A DNA stretch of 64,000 bases from the NCBI RefSeq assembly GCF_032362555.1, contig NC_083533.1:2795001-2859000 (forward strand). Reading direction: 5' to 3'. The position numbers and the translations under genes were made by a program. This document shows, piece after piece, positions 20,518 to 32,500 of the stretch. This stretch comes from Amyelois transitella (lineage: Eukaryota; Arthropoda; Insecta; Lepidoptera; Pyralidae). The stretch's first letter is position 1. Every line of letters starts with the position of its first letter. Under the pieces are notes generated by a model. The model did no database searches and was not told the origin of the DNA. It saw only the letters and a list, made by a program, of their open reading frames with translations.

Positions 20518-23500
20518 CTACTTGACCCTCTTCTGCTGCCTCTGCCGATAGATGTCGTTGAGAGGCGGGGCCACGCCGAGGTCATCGTCATCGGAATCCT
20601 CGCCAGCTTTCCTTCTGCGAGCCTGGAAATGTTTATTTTATATATTTTTTAATGAGTTTTACTTCATTCGGTTTGGTAGTAAGCAAGATGAGACTTTAAT
20701 TTGGTCCAAACAAACTCATATTATGCCTATTCACTCTTGCCTTGATTCCCAAGTTATATGTTTTATACATATATTTATTATAATTATATGTATGTAACCT
20801 ACCTAACCTATGTTATTTAAACCGCCGAGCTTGCATGAAGAGAGTTATGAATGTGGATGAAGCAAAGGAAATATGCAGAGATCGTGGCAAGTGGAAAGAG
20901 GTAGTCTCTGCCTACCCCTCCGGGAAAGAGGCGTGATTTTATGTATGTATGTATGTTACATACATACCGTGTAGTGCCGTGTAGTTTCCGGCACCAATAC
21001 AAAAAAGGATAGATATATAAAGTCAACAGGTATATATTTTTCTAATCAATTGAGGCATTCATTCCGATTATATTTTCCCTAGGGACAAGTTATATAAGAG
21101 GTTACGGAGTCAGACGGGAGTGGTGTAAAAACCTGACTCCCCCAATCCAATATCCATGGTCAAAGGCACCCCGAGCTCCTCTCCAGAGTGGTGAGGATGC
21201 AACCGGGACTAAAGCCAGGAGGAGGTGGGAGAGTTATATAAAATTATTATTAACACACAAATACCTTATTGCCGTGTGGTTCCCGGCACCAATATAAAAA
21301 AGAATAGGACCACTCCATCTCTTTCCCATGGATGTCGTAAAAGACGACTACGGGATAAGCTTACAAACTTGGGTTTCTTTTTTAGGGGATGGGCAGCAAC
21401 CTGTCACTATTTGAATCTCAATTCTATCATTAAGCCAAAGAGCTGAATGTGGCCATTCAGTCTTTTCAAGGCTGTTGGCTCTGTCTAGGGCAAGGGATAT
21501 AGACGTGACGATATGTATGTATGTACCTTATTGGAAACGGTGGTGATTCCCTCATCGTCCACGATCCAATGCACGGAGCGCGCCAAATCGAACAGCTTCG
21601 TGTCGCAGCCGTTCTCTTGCGTGGGCGCAGGGGCTGAAACGAATTTACATTATTTTGAACAATAGAAAAATAAAACAATGTTTTATCATCATCTTATCAT
21701 CGCCATATGAATCATTTAATCACAAATTAAAATATACAAAGAGATTGTATTTTTATTTAATAATTAATATACAAAATGATTTTCCGATTTCCAATGAATT
21801 TGAATCTCAATTCTATCATCAAGCTGAACGTGGCCTATCAGTCTTTTGAAAACTTTTGGCACTGTCTACCCCGCAAGGGATATAGACGTGACTATATGTA
21901 TTTATGATAAATTATACTCAACTTTATACCACATTTAGAGTCTACTTCCCTTACAGTATTAATGTATTTTACAATAACAATAAGTATGTCGACGATGGCC
22001 ACGCAACCTGTCACTATTTGAATCTCAATTCTATCATCAAGCCAAATAGCTGAACGCAGCCTATCAGTCTTTTCAAGACTTTCGACTCTGTCTAACCCGC
22101 AAGGGATATAGACGTGACTATATACGTATGCATGTTCGTGTTGCTAGACACCTGCGGTTCACATGTTCACATTTCTGGTGGTGGTCAGTTACCTGACCTG
22201 ACTTGTAAATATTGATACTTACTAGACGTGACAATATACGTATGTATGTTCGAGTTGAATGTGGATGAAGCGAAGGAAGTATGCAGAGATCGTGGCAAGT
22301 GGAAAGAGGTAGCCTCTGCCTACCCCTCCGGGAAAGAGGCGTGATTTTATATATATGTATGTTCGAGTTGCTAGATACCAGTTCACATTTCTAGTGGTCA
22401 GTTACCTGACCTGACTTCTTAATACTGTCAGTAACCTGACCCGACTTCTAAACACAGCCACTCACGTTTGTCCGGCAGCGAGATCCTGTTGAACAGCTGC
22501 ATCAGCCGGTCCACGGCCACGAAGGGCCCGCGGAAGCAGGCGGGCGGCGGCATCAGCGTGCACACGTGCGCCGCGCCCGGCGGCATGGGGAACGTGCCGC
22601 CTGGGGACATTACATCACTATTGTAAGTAGGTACGTCAAATTGAAAATATATATATAATAAGGCCACCCGCGATTGAAAAAATATGTATATAAATACAGA
22701 CACATTACAGTTGTACATAAAATAGAAAAAATATATATAATAAGGCCACCCGCGATTGAAAAAATATACATATAAATACAGACACATTACAGTTGTACAT
22801 CAAATTGGAAAAAATATGTATATAATAAGGCCACCCGCGATTGAAAAAATATACATATAAATACAGACACATTGCAGTTGTACATCAAATTGAAAAATAT
22901 ACATATAATACAGACACATTACAGTTGTACATCAAATAGAAAAATATACATATAATACAGACACATTACAGTTGTACATCAAATTGAAAAATATACATAT
23001 AATAATACAGACACATTACAGTTGTACATCAAATTGAAAAATATATATAATAAGGCCACCCGCGATTTCGTACATCAAATTGAAAAAATATACATATAAT
23101 ACAGACAAATTACAATTGTACATAAAATCAAAATTGAAAAAATATACATATATAATAAAGCCACCCGCGATCTCGTACATCAATTTGAAAAAATATACAT
23201 ATAATAAGGCCGTGCCGTGTGCATTTTCCGATCCCGGCACCAATACAAAAAAGAATTAGACCACTCCATCTCGTTCCCATGGATGTCGAAAAAGGCGTCT
23301 AAGGGATAGGCTTACAAACTTGGCATTCTTTTTTAGGCGATGGGCCAGCAACCTGTCACTATTTGAATCTCAATTCATTAAGCCAAACAGCTGAGCGTGG
23401 CCATTCGATCTTTTCGGGACTGTTGGCTCTGTCTACCCCGCAAGGGTAACGTACCCGGTATGGGGTGCTCGCCGGGTAGCGGGTTCGATTTCGGCTTGTA

Positions 23501-26500
23501 CGGTATCATCTGGCTCGTGTCCGGCCGCGCGATGTCTTTGTTAGGGTCGTTGTCTCTGAAACAAAAAAACATTTTTTGGTTTTTATTTTATTTTATTTAT
23601 TATAATGAAAAAAAACTCGCAGCACTGTAGGAAGTATAGTCGCAGAGAATTCAAACTTAGGTACTTATATAATTTTTCTCATAATATAAGTACTTATATT
23701 ATGAAAAAAGAATTATGAAAAATAATTGACAATAAAAGTTTGGTTGACTGAATGAAATCCCATTGGGGATAAGTCCGCCATAGTACATATTCTCCAAATC
23801 CAATAACTGTTTTGTAATTTGTTATGTTAATTTTTATGTGCAATAAAGAGTTTACAACAAAAAAACTAATATACAAACAAAAATAATATCTGTATTTTTT
23901 TTCTAACTAAACAAACCATGACAACCTTTGCAATGGCGTAGATAAAGAAAGTTGCTTACAGCATATCATGTCTTGATTACTAATATATGTACTTATTTTA
24001 GCTTTGAAGAGTACCTTCACCTCACTACATTTATGGTAAATTACATGAATATCGTTTCAGTAGTTTTGACGTGATAGACGTAATTACAAACTTTAAGAAT
24101 AATAATCTTCACATGGAAAATCTTGAAACATAGTTAAAAGAGTTTTCGCATAAAGGTTATATTTGCTTGTAAGTATACTTACAACAATTAATTATTTTAA
24201 CAAATGAAATTAAAAGAAAAATAAGTAAATAAAGAAATGCTGCTATTAAAAGATTTATGGAACCCCGTACGTACTAAGTTCAAAAAATACGTACGTACTA
24301 AGTGTATGTATGTATGTGTGTGTGTATGTATGTATGTATGTGTGTATGTATGTATGTGTGTATGTATGTGTGTATGTATGTATGTGTGTATGTATGTGTG
24401 TGTGTATGTATGTATGTATGTGTGTATGTATGTGTGTATGTATGTGTGTATGTATGTGTGCATGTATGTGTGTATGTGTGTGTATGTATGTATGTACTCA
24501 CTTCTGCCCCAATATGACGGCGGCCAGTTCCGGGGACACGCCCGCCAGCGGCCCGCCCAGCGCCCACGACTTGTTGGACATACACGCCACCTGGCGACGA
24601 CAATGTTAACATTATAAATTCTCAGTTTTAAACTACATTGAAATCATTCGATCACAAATTAAAATATAATTACTTAATAATTAATATACAAAATGATTGA
24701 CTTTTACTTAATAATTAATATACAAAATGATTTTCCGATTTCCAATGAATTTTGAATCTCAATTGTATCATCAAGCCAAATAGCTGAACGTTTCCTATCA
24801 GTCTTTTGAAGACTTTGGCCCTGTCTACCTCGGAACATTGGAATCTGGAAAATTGTGCCCTGTGGTTCCCGGCACCAATACAAAAAAACAATAGGACCAC
24901 TCGCATCTCTTTCCCATGGATGTCGTAATAGGCGACTAAGTGATAGGCTTACAAACTTGAGATTCTTTTTTAGGCGATGTGCTAGCGACCTGTCACTATT
25001 TGAATCTCAATTCTATCGTTAAGCCAAACAGCTGAACGTGGCCTATCAGTCTTTTCAAGACTGTTGGCTCTGTCTACCGCGTAAGGGATATAGACGTGAC
25101 CATATGTATGTATGTATGTTGTCTAGTAAATATCCTAAAAAAAACATTTTTAAATGAGTTACAAATAAGAAAAATAACTTAATAAGCCTTGATTTTCATT
25201 CTCCTCTTTATTCCTTCTCCTAGCGTTAGTCATGGTCACATCCTCACCTTTTTGGAGTAGAGTCCAAGGTGCGTCTTCTTGTCCACGATCGTGGATTGGG
25301 TGAGTCAGGTTTTTACGAGAAGCGACTACCATCTGACCACCGCAATCTTTGCAGGGGAACCTAACCAGTATTGGATCACGTTTACACATTCATTTGCCTG
25401 AATGTGCAGGTTTCCTTGCCATGTATCCTCTCACCGTAACAACATCAGTTAGCACTCAAACTAATGGACATCACTCAGAAAAGGAGTCAATGGCCAAGGT
25501 GGAATTTGGACCTGCTCTGCGTATACATAAAAGCATTTTTAAATAGGGCACCTTATCGATTCGTCTACCGACGCTTAACAGCGCCATCTATTAGACAATA
25601 AACGAATTAATAAGTAACTGAACATCATGTAAATACGACTTACCTCCGTGTAACCGATAGATTTGAGCTCAGCAATAGTGCAAGGATAAAGATCTAAAAA
25701 CTTGTATCTGTCCACAAGTTGGGCGGTTTCTTTGCCTTCAAACTCTTTGATCTGAAAATTTAAAGTTTACATTTTAACAGTGCCGTGTGGTTCCCGGCAC
25801 CATTGAAAGAAAAGAATAAGACCACTCCATCTCTTTCCCATGGATGCTTTAAAAGGCGACTAAGGAATAGGCTTACAAACTTGGGATTCTTCTTTAGGCG
25901 ATGGGCTAGCAACCTGTCACTATTTGAATCTCAATTCTATCATTATGCCAAATAGCTCAATATGGCCTATCAGTCTTTTGAAAACTGTTGGCCCTTTCTA
26001 CCCCGCAAGGGATACAGACATGACCATATGTATGTATATATGTTACTTTTCAAAAATTAATAATTAGTTGATCGCTGATTGAGACAGTGAACGTCGCGAT
26101 TATTTTTAGCGCCATCTAGTAACAGTTTTTTGTACTACAATCATACTTTTTTGATATGTTACTTTGTGAAAAGTACAGACTACAAAATAGAATCGTGGAT
26201 AGCCACAGAAATATTTTAACAACTACACCACGACGTAACGTTGTCAAAATATACTTTTAGTTAAAATTAATTTTAGCGACCTTTTGCACAATCTTGTTAC
26301 TTTTTATCAACCTCAAGTTTAATTTCAAAAATCCCAGTCGAGTAAATCTTTAACTGTATCTATCTTTTTCAGCACTGCTTATAAATTTATATAATAGATA
26401 GGTTTTGCCAACCACGACTCTGATAGAAGTATGCAGGGATCGTGACACGTGCAAAGATGTAATCTCTGCCTACCCCTCGGGAAAGGGGCGTTATTTTATA

Positions 26501-29500
26501 TAGTTTTTATGTATATATATTGTAATTATTTTATTTTATATTTTGTGAAGGTATAAATATATTTATTTAGTTTAACCCCACTTAAAGTTCTCTGTCAGAC
26601 CCAATGGTTGACTGGTAGATAATGCTTCTAGCATTAAGTCCGCCAATTGTGCTATACATTAATATTTTGTGCAATGAAGTTTAAATAAATAAATATATAA
26701 ATATATGTCTTTGCTAAATTCCTGTAAGAGTAAATCTTTAACCGCACATACCTTTTCTAAAACCGCTTGTCTCCTCTTCTCGACCTTTACGATGGAGACC
26801 AGGTCACCAATGTTGGACTCGAACTCCAGGAACCGGTTCCATATGTCCACGGAACTGGACGGCTTCAAACTACCCGAAGATAGAACACGTTCAAACAGGA
26901 CCCGCGTGTTATTGTCCTCTGAAATTGAAAGTTAACATTACATTAGTTTAAATACTAACTGATGATACTTACGGTGAGGGAAAACATCGTGAGAAAACCT
27001 GAACAGGCAACTGGATGTGTAACCATAGATCTGATACGGGTTAGGATCCCCTGCAAAGGTTGTGGAGGTCAGACGGGAGTCGCTTCGTGTACAAACCTGA
27101 CTCACCTAATCCAGGATCCATGGTCAAAGGCGTACCCCGGACTCCTCTCCAGAGTGGGGAGGATGCAACCGGGACTAAAGCCATGAGGTAGAAGATCATT
27201 CAAAAATGGATCTCAACGAATTGTAATAAAAAACACAATTGTTTAATATAAAGGTCTGCTCACTAACAATGAACACATATTAATTACTAGCGACTTCGTC
27301 CGCATGGAATAGTTATTTTGGGCATCATTGAAGCCCTCAAGGATGAATAATTTTCCCCGTTCTTTTTTCACATTTTCCATTATTTCTTCGCTCCTTATAG
27401 TTGCAGCGTGATGTTATATAGCCTAAAGCTTTCCTCGATAAATGGTCTATTCAACACGAAAAGAATTTTACAATAGGCTATTACACTCTTTTTTGAAAAC
27501 TGTTTTAAATCAATCCTGAGACTGTGTTATACCTATAGAATTTTTTTTTTGAAGCCGAAAAGTGCTCTAAAAACGATTTATTATTTATGATTTTGTATTT
27601 TCGCGCGAAAACGCCATCCGCCATGCTGTTTTGACTCGTGACGTCATACTTTTAGTAAACAATACGGCTCTACGTATGACTAAAGTAAAAAGATTTTTGT
27701 AATAATGAATTACAATACATATTGTTGGTGTCTTGTTCCTGGATGCAAGAATACAAGTATAAAAACACCAGAAAAATTGTGGATTCCACTGCCAAGTGAT
27801 ATTAAAATGAGAAACACTTGGTTGAAATTAGCAAGAAGAGATCCAAAATTTCGCCACCATCAACCTATTAATCCTCGGTAGATTTATATTGTCTGCTTTC
27901 ACAAAACCGTCTTCCATGATTCTATTAAATTATTAAAGAGTAAAAACCCAAAAACGTGATAGAAATTTTAAAATTTCAAAATAAACAGAGCCTGACATCA
28001 TCAATATGTTTTCGATTCGATATTTGTTTACTAAAAGTATGACGTCACGTCAGTACCCAACATGGCGGATAGCGTTTTCGACTTTTGAAGAACAGATTAA
28101 AAAAGAGGATTTTTTAAATTGAATTATAAAATCCATATTGCACTTTTATGAATAATGATCGATGTTTTTCTTTTATTTTTTACAAAATCTATAAGATACG
28201 TGCATTTTTATATTTTTTTTTACATGGTGTAAAATAGCCTATTCGAACCAGAAGTTCCTGAGATTACCGCGTTCAATCAAACACACTTCAGCTTCATAAA
28301 ATTAGCATAGATTCATTATTTGGAACATTAAAAATCGGATCGCGAATCCGGCAGCTCAGAGGCTAATGTACTCATATTACCAAAAAAATAACACTTACCA
28401 TTCAAATGTGACAGATAATCGATATAACACAAAACATACTCGGGTATATGCGAGAACTTCTTCAAACCGAGCTCGAATATTCTGAACGCAATGTTCTTAT
28501 CTTTGGAGCAGTAATATTCCATAAGTGCCGCCGCTACGAACACATGGTAGCGAGATCTGTGGAACAAATAGACAGACATAACATAACATAACATAAAGGT
28601 GCCGTGTGGTTCCCAGCACCAATACAAAAAAGAACAGGACCACTCCATCTCGTTCCCATGGATGTCGTAAAAGGCGACTAAGGGATAGGCTTACAAACTT
28701 GGGATTCTTCTTTTAGACGACGGGCTAGCGACCTGTCACTATTTGAATCTCAATTCTATTTCATTAAGCAAAATAGCTCAATGTGGCCTATCAGTCTTTT
28801 CAAGACTGTTGGCTCTGTCTACTGTATTCCCCGCTTAGGCTCCCAAATGTTGGGGAGCCGAGACAGACAGGAGTATGTGACTCCTAGGCGTTTACCTGTA
28901 CGCCCCTCACGTAAAATTCCACTTCTCTCTCCTCCACATTTACACAAAAACTATACTCGTAACATCGTTCCACCACCATATATAATAAAGAATTTGGAAA
29001 TATAGATCTACTAAACACTACTCTAAAACGATTAAAACTCAGTTTTCAATCTAGTTCAACTGATAGTAATATAATTTTATAAAACACTTATACTTATATA
29101 ACAAACTTAATTAACCTAACACTCTAAGCTATTCTTAGTTGATTTTGTTTACAAATTCCTGCCATGTAATTAACCCTTTTTATTATATAAGTACATCACT
29201 TTAGGGCACTATAGGTCTTTAAATTGTACTCATAGTTTATGTAAATTTCTATTTGTAAACGACTGTTTGTTGCCTAAATAAAGATAAATAAATAAAAAAA
29301 TAAAATAAAGTATGTATTAGACTGAAAAAATAATACTATTATCTTACCTAGAGTCCTCTCTAGCCCTCTTGAAGACGGTCCTAGCGGACTTGATGCCTTC
29401 CGCCCGCCTCGCGAACTTCATGTACTGGACGTACGCCAGCGTGGGGTCGATGTCCTCCATGTCCAAGTAGCGGGTGTATACTTGGTGCACCTTTAATCAT

Positions 29501-32500
29501 AATAAGATATATCGTAAACAAGCTGTGCCCGCGACTTCGTCCGCGTGGAATAGCTATTTTGGGCATCATTGAAGCCCTCAAGGATGAATAATTTTGCCTG
29601 TTTTATTTTTCAAATTTTCCATTATTTCTACGCTCCTAAAAATTGAAGCGTGATGTTATATAGTTATAGCCTAAAGCCTTGCTCGATAAATGGTCTATTC
29701 AATACAAAAATAATTTTCAATGGTTCGTACCAGTAGTTCCTGAGATTAGCGCGTTCAAACAAACAAACTCTTCAGCTTTATTATATTAGTATAGATAACT
29801 AGATTCATTCTCGCGACTTCAATCGAGTGAATTTTTTGAAATCCCTTACATATATATCATCACGTCTATATCCCTTGCGGGGTAGATGCCAAGCCAAGTC
29901 TTGATAAGACTGGACGGCCACGTTCAGCTGTTTGGCTTAACGATAGAATTAACATTGAAATTGTGACAGGTCGCTAATCCATAGCCTAAAAAAGAATCCC
30001 AAGTATGTAAACCTATCCCTTAGTCGCCTTTTACGACATCCATGGGAATGAGACGGAGTGGTGACCTATTCTATATTGTATCGGTGCCGGGTAGGTACCA
30101 CACACGGCACTGTGTAAATTTCTATGCACTAAATATATTACAAACAAATAAACAAACAAACAAACAATTGACGGTCTCTGTGGCGCAGCGGTAGTACGCT
30201 TGTCTGCGACACCGGAGGTCCCGGGTTCGAATCCCGGCCAGGGTATGATGAGAAAAGAACTTTTTCTGATTGGCTGGGTCTCGGATGTTTATCTATATAA
30301 GTATTTATTATAAAATATAGTATCGTTGAGTTAGTATCTCGTAACACAAGTTTCGAACTTACTTCGAGGCTAGCTCAATCTGTGTAATTTGTCCCGTATA
30401 TATTTATTTATATTTTATTTATTTATTATTAAACACAATGAGTGAGAGATAGAGAGAGAGGGAGAGAGAGAGAGAGAGAGGGAGGGAGAGAGAAAGAGAG
30501 TGAGATGACCTTGTTATAATGCAGCCTGCTCTCCTCGTAGTCGGCGTGCGCGAAGTGCAGCAGCGTGGACTGCTTCAGCGGGCCGCTGGTGGCGCGCTCG
30601 TACACGGCCGCCGCCTCGTCCGAGAACAGGCGCGCCGCGTTCGAATCCTTAGGACAAACATATAGTGATTAATAAATATTTTTGGATTCAAAAATGTAAC
30701 GCCGTTCTATTGGGTACACGACTCGTTTGACATACATACGGTCACGTCTATATCCCTTGTGGGGTAAACAGAGGCAACAGTCTTGAAAATACTGATAGGC
30801 CACGTTCAGCTGGCTTAATGATAGAATTGAGATTCAAATAGTGACAGGTTGCTAGCCGATTGCCAAAAAAAAGAATCCCAAGTTTGTTAGTCGCCTTTTA
30901 CGACATCCATGGGAAAGAGATGGAGTGGTCCTATTCTACAGAATCTAACCACACGGCGCAACTTTAAACTTTTAACAAATTTTAACTTAAATAAAGCAGA
31001 GAAACTTATGTATTGCTTGTGTTAAAGTTATGTAAAATGGTCTACAAACATGGCCGCCTGACGCCATACGTCAGGATGGTGTGAAAGACACCACAGACAC
31101 TGTTCAATGGTGAGAAACTATACATCTTCAAATCATATACCATCGAAAAATATGGAAACTGACCACTTTCTCATACAGGACTTTATCAGAATGGTCTACA
31201 ACATGGCTACTTGATGCGAGACGTCAGGATGGTGTATTATAACAACTACCAATTATTATAACTATTAAACTTAGATAAACAAAGAAACTTACCCCTTTCT
31301 CTTGTAAGAGTTTAGCGGAATGGTCTAAAAACATGGCCGCCTGATGCCACACGTCAGGATGGTGAATTAGACACATAACACAATTCAATGGCCAATATAA
31401 CCTGACTACCAATTATTATAACTAATTATAACTATTAAATTCAGATAAACAAAGAAACTTACCCCTTTCTCTTGTAAGAGTTTAGCGGAATGGTCTAAAA
31501 ACATGGCCGCCTGATGCCACACGTCAGGATGGTGCGCCAGACACAGCAGACACTGTTCTATGGCGAACATGACCCGGCGGGCGACCAGGGCCGTGTCTTC
31601 GGAGCGGAGAGGGTTCGATCTCTCCCACGATATGTATTTTTTCCAAAGCTCCACCTGAAAGAGATAAAAATTGTTTATATCGTATTTATTTATTTACTTA
31701 TTTACTACATCGAGAATACATCGAAAATGATAAACATAAGAAACAAAATTACTAAGGTTCTGGTTATTTCAAAAGAAATCTCTTTCAGCAGACCCGAGAT
31801 AGGAGACATAATTTGTTGAATATCTGGCCTTCGTGTCCATAGGTAACAGATACATTTATACAGTTATAAATGTATCTGTTTCGTGAGAAATCTGCATACA
31901 GAGACTGGTAGCATCCGCAACCATGATCCATGTGAGTTAGGTTCCCTTGCAAGGTAGCGGAGATCAGACGAGAATCATTATCCGTACTTTTCCTGTAAAT
32001 TACCTGTTTCATTTCCTCCCTGTCGACGGTAGGCGGCGTCGCAGGCATGTTCCTGTTAAGGCCGCGGGTCACCGTTTCCAATTCCTTGGCAACCCGGCGT
32101 GCGTTCATGTATTCCCTGGATCTTTCCATGGCCATGCGTTCAGCTGCAAAACAAGTATGATGTAATATTAACATAACAGGTAAAGAAGTTCACAGTCTAC
32201 CAGTCAAAGTCCTATACGCCATGATATTGACCATAGATTATAGTAAAAAAAAATTAGTTATTTTCAAGAGCACCCGAAATCGACGAGCTTGCATGAAGAG
32301 AGTTATGAATGTAGATGAAGCGAAGGAAGTATGCAGAGATCGTTGCAAGTGGAAAGATGTAATCTCTGCCTACCCCTCCGGGAAAGAGGCGTGATTTTAT
32401 GTATGTATGTACTAGAGGCCGCCCGCGACTTCGTCCGCATGGAAACCCTATCAATCCCGCGGGGACTCTGGGATAAAAAGTAGCCTATGTGTTATTCTGG

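Larger units (their letters stand above)
27287..28312 (-). mobile_element. Helitron-like repeat HLE-A split by a 766-bp insertion
   Basis: The left part (CTAGCGACTTCGTCCGCATG to AGAATTTTACAAT) and right part (ATTCGAACCAGAAGTTCCTG to TTAGCATAGAT) are continuous in intact copies such as 16498. The insertion is at 27475-28240. Confidence 0.8.

Noticed and set aside
24197-24617. Several 70-126 codon reading frames on both strands
   Set aside because: They are translations of the (TATG/TGTG)n microsatellite running into su(f) exon 14.
30170-30260. tRNA gene
   Set aside because: A and B boxes are good, but the sequence does not close into a cloverleaf and continues into a repeated body found at six places; it is a tRNA-derived SINE.
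31224-31412. Alternative su(f) exon as an annotated exon
   Set aside because: Frame and donor are kept for the last 23 codons but there is no convincing acceptor in frame and the copy starts inside the exon; listed as a duplication instead.
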